64,000 bases of DNA from assembly GCA_031310005.1 (NCBI GenBank), contig CM062379.1:3720001-3784000 (forward strand). The letters are read 5' to 3'. The position numbers and the translations under genes were made by a program. This DNA comes from Dactylellina haptotyla. Lineage: Eukaryota; Ascomycota; Orbiliomycetes; Orbiliales; Orbiliaceae. Shown piece after piece: positions 53,169 through 62,817 of this stretch (within the stretch, counting starts at the first letter, position 1; every line of letters starts with the position of its first letter). Below the pieces are notes generated by a model, which searched no databases, was not told the origin of the DNA, and saw nothing but the letters and a program-made list of their open reading frames with translations.

Positions 53169-55313
53169 ATGGTCAAACCAGACCGTAAGAAGCCGAAAGG
53201 CGACGACTCCCGTCCAAAACGGACCGAGCCGCTCGTACCGCTCACCAGTACGTTCCACTCACCTCATCTACCAAGCTTAAGGAAGAGAAAAAAAGGCATT
53301 CGCTAACAAAAGATTTGAAATTCTGCAGCTGATCCCCGTTTCTCCACCGTCCATTCTGATCCCCGCTTCGCTCTCCCCAAGAAGCGCGACCGCACGGTTA
53401 CTATCGATTCTCGCTTCAAAAAGGTCCTTGAAGATGACGAATTCGCACGGAAAGCTAAGGTGGATAAGTACGGACGGCGTCTACACGTGGATAAGCGCCG
53501 GGAGGAGATCAAGCGGCTGTATACATTTGAGGATGATGAAGAAGAAGACGAATCCCTGGTAGATGTAGACTCTGAAGAAAAGAAGGTCAAGAAAGACCGG
53601 AAAAAGAAGAAGCAGCTAGAGGTTGCGGAATCGTCATCTGAGGAAGAGGAAGAGGAAGAGGATGAAGAAGGATCCGACGAGGAAGAGGTAGCAGCCAGAT
53701 ACGACCCCGCTCGTGGTGAGGGAATGCTCTCCGATGCATCTTCATCAGATGATTCGGACTCGGACGACGAGTCAGTTATCACCTCGGAAGCCGAAGACGC
53801 AGAGACCGCAGCGCAAGAAGCGGAGGCGGTACCCCTCGGCGATATCTCTTCTCGCATTGCCGTCGTAAACCTCGATTGGGACCACGTCAAAGCGACGGAT
53901 TTATTCGTCGTACTGTCCAGCTTCGCGCCAATTGGCGGCAAAGTTCTAAATGTTTCCATCTACCCATCTGAATTCGGAAAAGAACGGATGGAGCGTGAAG
54001 AGATGGAAGGCCCGCCGAAGGAGGTATTCGGGATATCGAGTAAAATCAGCGCGAAGAGCAAAAAAGCGGGGAGGAGAGGCGATAAAGACGCCGACGATGA
54101 AGACGACCAGACAGAAGTTACTGAGCAGACCCTGGTCAAAGAGGACACGGGCGAGGAATTCGATTCAGCGGCGTTACGGCGGTACCAGCTCGAACGTCTC
54201 AGATATTTCTACGCGATCATCACCTGTGATAATGAAACTACAGCAAACGCGATATATACCGAATGCGACGGGGCGGAGTTCGGCACTACCGCCAACTTTT
54301 TCGATTTGAGATTCGTACCGGACGGGACTGAGTTTGAAGATAAGCCGCGGGACCAGTGTAGCGGCGCACCAAAGAAGTATAGGCCTGTAGAGTTTAGCAC
54401 GGATGCTCTACAGCATTCGAAGGTTAAGCTTACTTGGGACCAGGACGATTCTACTAGGAAGGCAGCGGTGAAGGAGGCGTTTAGCAGAAGAGAGGTAGAA
54501 GAGATGGATTTACAGGCCTATCTGGCGAGTGATAGTGATGGGGAAGCAGAGGATGCAAAGGAGGCGTATAGAAAGTTGTTCGATCTGGCGCCTGCATCGG
54601 AGAAGGCAGAGAAGGGAGAAAAGAAGCCGATAGGCGATATGGAGATCACGTTTTCCGCAGCGCTGACGGGCGAGGATGGGAAGAAAGAGGATATCTTTGA
54701 GAGGGATGAGACTACGATTGAGAAGTATGTGAGAAAAGAGAAGGAAAGGAAAAAAGCCAGAAAGGAGAAGATGAAGGAGAAGCGGGCCGGCGAGAATGGC
54801 GAGACAAATGCTGCTGCTGAATCGGACGAGGAGCCAGTTGAAGATCTAGGATTCAATGACCCATTCTTCGAGAATCCAGAGAAGACGAATGAGGAGACAA
54901 AGATGGCAAAGAAGCAGAAGAAGCGTGAAGAGAAGGAGAAGATTGCCGCTGACCAGGCATCTAAGAGGGAGGAGCTAGAAGCCTTAATGGCGAATAATGA
55001 AGAATCTGCACTTCAGCACTTCAACATGAACGACATCCTGAAGCGGGAGAAGCTTTCCAAGTTGAAGGGCAAAGCAGCTAAGCGAATGGCTAAGAAGAAG
55101 GGTGTCAAGGAGGCGGAAGGTTTGCAAGATGACTACAAGATGGACGTCAAAGATCCAAGATTCTCCGCCATCTATGAAAAGACCGAATTCGCCATTGACC
55201 CGACAAATCCTAGGTACAAGAAAACACAAGCTATGGAGAAGGTCATGGAGGAGCGAAGGAAAAGGAGGGCGAACGACGAGCCCGCCGATGGAAAGAAGAA
55301 GAGGAGAAAGTAG
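53169..55313 (+). CDS. esf1: Pre-rRNA processing protein Esf1
   Basis: Nucleolar SSU-processome-associated factor needed for early 18S maturation. Two exons: 53169-53247 and 53329-55313; the donor GTACGT and acceptor TGCAG join PLVPLT|TDPRFSTVHSDPRFALPK in frame; 687 aa. Seen: the N-terminal DPRF...DPRF motif pair and DSRFKKVLEDDEF, the conserved core KVDKYGRRLHVDKRREEIKRLY, acidic tracts (SSEEEEEEEDEEGSDEEEVA), an RRM-like core around RIAVVNLDWDHVKATDLFVV with its second half LRYFYAIITCDNETTANAIY and EFGTTANFFDLRFVPDG, and the C-terminal NUC153-type block (QDDYKMDVKDPRFSAIYEKT, FAIDPTNPRYKKTQAMEKVM) ending in a basic tail KKKRRK. Converges with nop53: the two stop codons are 245 bp apart. 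Confidence 0.96.
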
Positions 55314-55558
55314 AGGGATATTTTTTTTACATAGATGTACCATATGGCGTTTCGGATGTATTGGTATTAATGGAAAAGTGATTTTGAACAAAGACACTCA
55401 AGTGCTAAGTAACTACGGCACAATTATATTCATCTAGCCAGGTGGCCGTGTAGTTTACTTCAGGACAAAATTTACTAGTAAAGTCATTACTTTTGCCCAA
55501 TTACGCCATATTATACATATATAGATATATACGGTTTTCAGATATAATTTCGAGATGA

Positions 55559-56976
55559 TCAAGCCTGAGGTTTCCAATCCTTGTAACTCCATTTCTCGGT
55601 GAGCTTCCTCTTCGGCTTCTTTCTCTGTGTAGCCACCCGTGTTTCGATAACACCACGCTCACGTAGGTTTCTATAGCGGTCTCGCAGCAGGTTTCCCTCA
55701 GGCTTAAGTCTTCGCAGAGAGTCAGTGAGCTCCTCTGGCAGTTGAACCTCCAGATGTGCCTGTGGTAGTCTATGGCCGAACTATTAGTATGATACTTAAG
55801 AGAATACTTCGTTAGTGCAGTGTAAACTTACAAATCTTTATCGAACTTTCTACGTCGAACTTGACGTTTTGCGGGGGTTAGTGCCTTCCGCTTCGCAACC
55901 GCCCTCTCTCGTAATGCCAAGTCAAGCGACTTTCTCAGTTCTCGGAGGGTCTCGAGTTGCTTCTTCTGAACTTCGGTATTGGCCTGATGTCTTGACAACC
56001 TTTCTGCTTCTTTTCTTCGTTTCACTTTATTTCGCTGAGATGGTGTTTTTCTCTGAGGCATCTTCTTCAAGGGCTTTCCTTCGCCATCGAATTCTTCATC
56101 TGATTCCTCATCCTCGTCATCCTCCTCCTCCTCGTCTTCGTCCTCAATCTCGGCGAGGTCCAGTATCCTCCTCTCCTCTGCCTCAATCAATAATCTCTTC
56201 CTCTCCAGCTCGACCTCCTTGTCTCCCTCCTTCGTGAGAAGCTCGTCCCATTTTTCGAAGTCTGGATTGTAGGAGATACCTGGGTCCGGCAGTCTCACAG
56301 CTGGCACGGTTTCTTCTCCTTCTCTTGTGATTCCGATGGGTGCGTGCTTTAGTGTTTCCGGTACGTTAAGCGGCTTTGGCTTGTCTACGAACGAGAGATT
56401 CAACTCGTTAATTTTGGCAACAGTTGCTTCTGTATCAGGTACATCGCCCCAAGGGTCATAAATCTCCTGACTTCCGCTTATCGCCTCTGAAGCCTTAACC
56501 ACATCTTTTGCAGCATCGCCACCATATGCTATTCTCCGCAGTCTTGCGAGATCTTTGTAGGCCACACCGTTTTTCCTATGCTTCTTTGTCGGAAGAATGC
56601 CATCACCGATCTCGATCCCGCTAGGGCCGGCTCGTTTCTTGTGGTTAAACAGAGCGGGGACTGCGCTGCGGGCGTTCAGGATCTCGTCAACCTTGAGAGG
56701 CTTGACTTCGCGAAAGTGCTTCTGACGGATGGTAGTGGAGCCGGTGGTGTCGACTGCGAAGAGCTCCGAGTCGGTCTTGTCGGCGATGATACCACTGCAG
56801 AACGGTTAGTTAATATGTAATTGATTCGAGCCTGTGTCTCTAGCTCACCCTTGGATGATCTCGGCCCTGATTCCATCGAGACCCGCGGTGACCTCTGAGA
56901 TGTCGACATTTTTACGCCAGGCCTTCTTGCCCTTCCTGGACGTCTGGGCTTTCGGAGTGGCGGCGACGGCAGCCAT
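55559..56976 (-). CDS. nop53: 60S biogenesis factor Nop53 (PICT1/GLTSCR2)
   Basis: Recruits the Mtr4-exosome to pre-60S particles for 7S to 5.8S processing. Exons, minus strand: 56849-56976, 55832-56794, 55559-55769, all in frame; 433 aa. Seen: start MAAVAATPKAQTSRKGKKAW, then at residues 54-58 the arch-interaction motif LFAVD (consensus LFxhD), which in yeast Nop53 contacts the Mtr4 arch domain. Next come the family core IYDPWGDVPD and KHAPIGITREGEETVPAVRL, an acidic block (EDEDEEEEDDEDEESDEEF), basic helices (RNKVKRRKEAERLSRHQANT) and the C-terminal block LPEELTDSLRRLKPEGNLLR … KWSYKDWKP. Divergent from nmd3 across 338 bp, so two consecutive 60S factors share a promoter region. Confidence 0.97.
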
Positions 56977-57314
56977 TGTGCGGGTTTGTAATCGAGAATG
57001 CGGTTGAAGTTGTGGAAATGGAGCGAGCGAGCTGTCGCAGAACCAAAGAGAAAAAATGCCAAAGTTTCTGCGCCGGCTCGTGTCGATAGCCTGTTTCGAG
57101 CTACAATTTAGTTTGACCTTTTTTTTTTTTTTTTTTTTTTTTTTCTTCCTTCGTCTGAGTCTTAAATTTTTGCGGGTTACAAATCCAACATGCCTCCAAC
57201 ACCTCCCCGCCACCACCACCTTTTCTTATAAGAATCCCTCCCCGCAACAGCATTCTACTCCACAAAATACACGAAAACACCAGAGAGGAGTGATAGGCTG
57301 TACAATTGATCACA
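56977..57314. promoter_or_regulatory. Bidirectional promoter nop53 / nmd3
   Basis: 338 bp between the start codons of two 60S assembly factors. It contains a 26-nt T run (57119-57144), expected to exclude nucleosomes, and TTAAATTTTTGCGGG at about 57161-57175, close to the RRPE ribosome-biogenesis element (AAAATTTTT). No canonical PAC box (GCGATGAG) was found. Confidence 0.5.
57119..57144. repeat. 26-nt poly(dT:dA) tract
   Basis: Uninterrupted T run on the plus strand, about mid-way between the two start codons of the divergent nop53/nmd3 pair. Confidence 0.95.
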
Positions 57315-59027
57315 ATGGAGGTCGACCTGCCAGTTCCCCTTCAGCAAGCCGCCCCGGCAAATGGTGCTACGTACGTTCACCTGAGAACCCCCACTATCCC
57401 GCTTCAAATGTGCAAATATATAAGCTTATACTGACATTTCTAAAGGGTGCTATGCTGCAACTGCGGTGTTCCCATGGACGGAACTTCCGGTCTGGCCATG
57501 TGCTATGACTGCATCAAATCCACCGTCGATATCTCCGAAGGCGTCCAGCGGGAAGCCACTCTTCACTTCTGCCGTGGCTGCGATCGTTTCCTACAACCTC
57601 CAAACCACTGGATTACTGCCGCCCCGGAATCCAGGGAACTTCTGGCACTCTGCTTGAGAAAGCTAAGGGGTCTGAGCAAAGTCCGAATCATTGATGCGAG
57701 CTTCATCTGGACGGAACCACACAGCAGGAGAGTAAAGGTCAAAATTACAGTTCAGCAGGAGGTACGCAGTATTGCTATAATTTTCTCGAAATTAGGGATT
57801 CAAATACTGACCCGCAAATAATAGGCATTCGAAAAGACTATCCTCCAGCAATCCTTTGAAGTTGAATACGTCGTTGCTTATCAACAGTGCCCGGACTGCG
57901 CCAAGTCGTACACCGCCAACACCTGGAGAGCCTGCATCCAGATGCGACAGAAGGTGTCCCACAAGAGGACTTTCTTGTGGCTGGAACAGCTCATCCTCAA
58001 ACACAACGCCCACCGGGACTGTATTAACATCAGAGAAGTCAAAGACGGTCTCGATTTCTTCTTCCTCCAGAGAACACATGCTCAAAAGCTACTTGATTTC
58101 CTCGGCTCCGTCGCGCCCATCAAGACTAAAAAATCCGAAGAACTTATCTCTCAGGATATCCATACTTCAACAAAGAGTTTCAAATTCACATACTCCGTGG
58201 AACTCATCCCGATCTGTAAAGATGACCTGGTAGTCTTACCCATGAAACTCGCAAAGAGTCTCGGCAACATCACACCGATCGTGCTATGCAACAAAGTCGG
58301 AAATGCGACTCACTACGTCGACCCGAATACACTACAGACCTGTGAAATCGCCACGCCGGTGTACTGGCGTGCGCCTTTCGCCAGCATTGCAGACGCATCC
58401 ACTTTGACCGAGTTCATAGTTCTCGATATCGAGCCATTAGGGCCCACGAAGGGTAAACATGTCCTAGCTGATGCTACGATAGCCAAGGCGAGCGATATGG
58501 GCGTTTCGAGCGAGACATACCTGATCCGTACACATTTGGGCGCCGTCCTCCACCCTGGTGACTCTGCGATGGGGTATTTCCTCGCCGGAACGGTATTCAA
58601 CGACGCGAACTTTGAACAGTTGGAGCAGTACGATTCGAGCCGGATACCCGAGGTTATCCTCGTCAAGAAACACTACCCACGTCGCAAGAAGCATAAGACC
58701 AGAAACTGGAAGTTGAGACGTATGGCGAAGGATGAGGGTGAATTGTTGCCTAAGAAGGCTGACCAGGAGAGGATGGAGAAGGAATTCGAGATGTTCATGA
58801 GAGATGTTGAGGAAGACGAGGAGCTGAGACAGACTTTGGCGTTGTACAAATCGAACAAGCCGAGAGGAGCTGGTAGAATGGAGGGTGTGGAGACGACTGA
58901 CAGCGGGGTCATGGAGGTTGACAATTCGACCGAAGATGGCGAGGATGACGCTAGCATACCCGATATTGATCCGAATGACCTGCTAGACGATATTGAGAAT
59001 CTGGCAATACACGACGAAGAGCTATAG
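57315..59027 (+). CDS. nmd3: 60S nuclear export adaptor Nmd3
   Basis: Adaptor that bridges pre-60S subunits to Crm1 for nuclear export. Three exons: 57315-57370, 57446-57761, 57825-59027; joins ANGAT|VLCCNCGVPM and VQQE|AFEKTILQQ in frame; 524 aa. Seen: zinc-binding Cys pairs CCNCG…CYDC, CRGC and CPDC in the N-terminal third; the eIF5A-like core RTFLWLEQLILKHNAH and DGLDFFFLQRTHAQKLLDF; the OB region (VYWRAPFASIADASTLTEFI); the basic segment KKHYPRRKKHKTRNWKLRRM (nuclear import); and an acidic C-terminus with a leucine-rich export signal (NDLLDDIENLAIHDEEL). All four family Cys pairs are intact. Converges with esf2: stop codons 300 bp apart. Confidence 0.98.
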
Positions 59028-59327
59028 ACTTTTTAGCTTCTAGTGGATTGGTTGCCTGTATTATCCTTTCTTTTGTCTTTTCGGCATATATATTCAGCTC
59101 CTGGGCATTGTTGTTGTTTTACGGCGTGATATGGGTCATGACGGGATAAATGTATGATTTATATTTAATTGCTGCATTTCACTTTCGGGGCTAGCTTATT
59201 TTGTACGTTATCGATGTCTCTACGAATACCAAAAGTCTTGATTTGACATCCCAATTATTGGTGGTACTGTTTGTTAGATCAGTACCAAAGTATAAATTAA
59301 ACAGATTGGTAATGTGGGGATCCCTCT
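59028..59327. other. Short convergent 3' spacer nmd3 / esf2
   Basis: 300 bp of AT-rich sequence that must hold both 3' UTRs; overlapping antisense 3' ends are likely. Confidence 0.6.
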
Positions 59328-60511
59328 TTAAAATACGCTGCTCAAAAGCTTCTTCATCTTATCAGATTTCTCGCCACCTTTGCCCTTCTCGCCATTCTTC
59401 ACTGTCTTTGTAACCGCAGTTCTCTGTGTAAAAGTTCTCCGAATTTTGTCCATCTCAGCAGGTGCGCTCGTCGACGCCTCCGCATCATCACTAGTAGCCT
59501 TACGCTTCTTCTCTTTCGAAGCAGCTTGCATATTCTCCACCATTTTCGCCCGTTCTACATTCCTGATATATGTTTTATTCTCCCTTGTTGCCTGTGAAAT
59601 CTCAGCTCGCAGACGAGCTTGCCTAGCCGCATTTTCATTCGCTGTATATATGTTAGCACCATATCCTTGCCCGTGCGAGATATATATATATATATGAAAA
59701 GAGTAAACATACCAATCTGCTCTGTCAGATCGCCCCACTTGAACCCGCTAAGGTACTTCATATTCCACACGTCGTCGTACCACCACCCGCCCTTCCTCCC
59801 GCCCACCTGTTCAGCGTTCAAACTCTGCGCACACCACTTTGCGTGCTTCTTCCTCTCGAACTCGATCCAGCCTTCTACGAACTGACGTTTCTTGTTGCCT
59901 CCAGACTTTAACCGTTTCTGATAGATGTGTGGGGGTTCTGGGGAGAGAAAGATGCGGTTTATGGCGCCGAACGGGGTGAGTAGATGGCGGATCTGGGAGG
60001 GGGACATGTATGGCGGGATGCGGGAGAGGTAGAGCACGCCGGTCTTTTTGAGGGAGGTTTTGGAGGCCACGAGTTGCGCTGGGGTGAGGCGCTTGAGTTG
60101 GTTCGGGTCTGTGATGTCGATTGTTCCTTCTGATAAGGACTTCAGAGATGTTGCGGACCTTTTCAGCGGCCGAGAGATGATTGCTGGAAGTGAGCGTTCC
60201 GCTTCGTCCTCGTCGTCCTCGTCCTCGTCCATATCCTCGTCGTCTTCCTCTTCTTCCTCTTCATCCTCATCCTCATCTTCAGTTCTTGGTTTTCGTCTTC
60301 CGGCCACTGGTCTCTGGACCTCCTCTTCGTCAGATATGTTTATATCTTCATCTTCATCTTCGTCCTCGGAATGCGATAACCGCCGTCGCTTGGTGGGTCT
60401 CGATACTTGAGTCCTCTGATCTTCTTCCGATGAATATCCGTGGCCGCCGGCAGCGTCTTCGTCGTCGCTAGTTGTTTGCATCCAATCGCTAGCGCGAGCG
60501 CGGGAGGGCAT
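59328..60511 (-). CDS. esf2: 18S processing factor Esf2 (ABT1)
   Basis: RNA-binding SSU-processome factor that stimulates the helicase Dbp8 in early pre-rRNA cleavage. Two exons, minus strand: 59713-60511 and 59328-59641; join EQI|ANENAARQARLRAEI in frame; 370 aa. Seen: Ser/Asp/Glu-rich N-terminal tail (EEEEEEDDEDMDEDEDDEDE); RRM at about residues 160-260 starting GVLYLSRIPPYMSPSQIRHL with LTPFGAINRIFLSPE and FVEGWIEFERKKHAKWCAQS; the Esf2 signature WWYDDVWNMKYLSGFKW; and a basic C-terminal helix. The start is the first ATG in frame (MPSRARASDW). The 71-bp intron contains a (TA)n run at 59680-59695. Confidence 0.97.
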
Positions 60512-61120
60512 GGTTGCGGTGGTGGTGGGTGCTGGTCTGGTCGAGTTTGGGGTTGGTCGCAAGATGAACAAAAAAAAGTTTTTTTTGGTTTGAAGATTTC
60601 ATGCCTTCAGACGGCCGCAGAAAAACCAAGTGCGGCACCGACACACCAACCTAGTCACAAGTAAATCACGAAGAACCAATGGAGTATATTATGCAAGGCA
60701 AATAATATTTATTCAATAGTGATTTATAACTGCATAAGACGTATCATACTGTATCTCATCAAACAACTCCCGGGTGCATATAAAACCACCACCACCACCA
60801 CAAAAAAAGAGAAGAAAAAAAAGTACAAAACAAAGGTATCTACCGCCGCTGCCAACCTGAAAAGAAGAGACCGCTATCCAAATTGTAATCCTTGTCGCGC
60901 AAATTATAGACTGTGGCATCATCATAATAAATAACAACAATAATCGAGAAACGCCGATATCGTCGGTCCGTCCCAGAATGTAGAAACGCATAAGACCCCA
61001 AAGATCCCGAGAAAGACCTCCGAACGCCAAACAGAGAACAAACACGCAAATGTACGAATGCAAAGAGAGTTAAAGGGGCTAGTAATAGCAACGGAAACGA
61101 TGGGTTGCGGTTGGCACAGC
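60512..61120. other. Intergenic spacer esf2 promoter / gid8 3' flank
   Basis: 609 bp without a supported gene. Beside esf2 there is an A-run/T-run block (AAAAAAAAGTTTTTTTT near 60572-60588), a possible nucleosome-excluding promoter element. The gid8 side is AT-rich. Confidence 0.55.
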
Positions 61121-62398
61121 CTATGTAGCCGCCGCGCCATTTTCCGCTCTAACAGCCACTAAACCCAAGTCCATACGTGGGATACTTTTGAGCCTCTCAG
61201 ACTCACTCTGTGCAGCCTTTGCCTCGACCCACGCTCTCAACCGAACCAGGCTCCTAACCTTGGCTTCAGGAAGTACCTCCTGGTGTTGGAGGATCGCTTC
61301 GTTCACCATAGCTGCCACATGCTTCCTCATATCCGGGTCCATCAACTTTGCAAGCGGTGGGGATAGCTGGTCGGGAGGGAAGCAGAGAAGGGCCATGGTG
61401 TGCTCAAGGTCTTTGAGGAATTCCGGATACTCCGGGGCACGGGGAGCGAGGTATGTCTGGGCAAAGGAGAGGGCGGGCTGGATATCACCGTCCGCAGACA
61501 TGCTAGCGCGGATCAACTCGATGAGTTGGAGGCGAAGAAGCGCAAAATGGAGACGCGGGTGCGTTTGCAAAAGCTATCGTTATGCCCACGGTGGTCAGTT
61601 GAGATTCACATTCAACATGCAGTAATACGATGGGCGATACTGATAACGGAAAAGTCCACGAGAATTTACTCAGCTTGAGAACTGAAGTTTGGTGTTTGTT
61701 ATTCCTCATTAACGTCCGAAGACATCAGAGTGGTGCATGAAAATGGTTTTTTCATCATCGTAAAAATCTCGGGAGCAAAGGAAAAGGCCGGGGATGAATA
61801 GAATAACGCCTACCTCTGGCTCTGAATCGTTGATCATCTCGATCGCGGATTGGATGTTTCCTTTGTGGATGGAGGTGCATATCCTGTTCCGCTTGTGTAT
61901 CGACTCAAGGTCTATCTGGGGGTTGATATTTGCCTCTTGGGCAAACTTCATCGCCGCCGAGGGGTAGCCTCCGATGATGAGATAGTTCATGACTAGCGTG
62001 TTCATGTCACTGGATTTTGCCCGACAAGTCAGTCTCTTTCTCCATGAATAAGATTATTGGAATAAGAAAGATATAGTCGAGTAGACAGATATGAAGTATC
62101 AGAGTATAACAAATAAATATGTTCTCCACACTCTAAATTTCTCGGAGAGATTCCCATTTGTTTTCAAAAATCATCATGAAGGGAGAAGGTACGGGGGTTT
62201 GGGTATGTAACAGAACAGACAGATAAGAAGGCTGACTTACGACTTTGAAGGCTTGATGTCGTCTACCCTTTTCTCCCAGTCGGCGGGAGAAGGCAAAGAC
62301 GGTTGCTGCGTCGCGGCAATGGACGTCTGGTAACCGTGTCAGCCATATTGACAGGTTCCGCTGACGGAGGAGGAGGAACGACGGGAGCGCGAACCATG
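61121..62398 (-). CDS. gid8: GID/CTLH E3 ligase subunit Gid8 (TWA1)
   Basis: Scaffold of the GID/CTLH ubiquitin ligase that degrades gluconeogenic enzymes such as Fbp1 when glucose returns. Exons, minus strand: tentative first exon ending near 62384 (ATG at 62398), 62241-62326, 61814-62009, 61121-61573; about 249 aa. The last three are well supported: ADWEKRVDDIKPSKSD|MNTLVMNYLI and SEPE|LLQTHPRLHFALLRLQ. Seen: LisH motif (LVMNYLIIGGYPSAAMKFAQ), CTLH segment (INPQIDLESIHKRNRICTSI … IQSAIEMIND), and a CRA domain (PALSFAQTYLAPRAPEYPEF, LEHTMALLCFPPDQLSPPLA). The introns of 231 and 240 bp are long for this window. The first ATG is in a different frame from the next exon, so an intron with branch site GCTGAC and acceptor ACCAG is assumed; its donor is unclear. 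Confidence 0.9.
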
Positions 62399-62817
62399 GT
62401 GTGAGTACAGTATCCTTTCCCCTCTTCTTGAGAGCTATAGAACAGAATAAGAGAGACGGAGAATCCGTGAAAGAGAATAGAATGGGAACAGATGTAGAGG
62501 CGCGGGAAGAGTGGGAGAGAAGAAGTGGAAGATGGAAGGGCAGAAGAGTGGGAGGTGGTTGATGGAGGAAATTTATTTTTCGTGTGCGCAGGGTTCCGCC
62601 GCACACAACCAAGCCCGATACCACAATCCAACGACACCCAACGCACCGCCAGGGTCGAACCTCGGCTGGTGGTTAGCGTACAGTAAATCCGATTTTGCAG
62701 TTCTTCTGAAAATCAATGTAGGGTCTCTATGGTGCATCGAACGCTGCTGCATATCTGAATGGATGAGTGAGTATGTATGTCTTCTATATATTCTGATAAT
62801 TATTTGCGTGTTTCGAT
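62399..62817. other. Spacer between gid8 upstream and kinase-like gene 3' end
   Basis: 419 bp with no gene. The minus-strand leader side next to gid8 (62400-62570) is pyrimidine-rich (CCATCTTCCACTTCT type), as in other leaders of this window. Confidence 0.55.
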
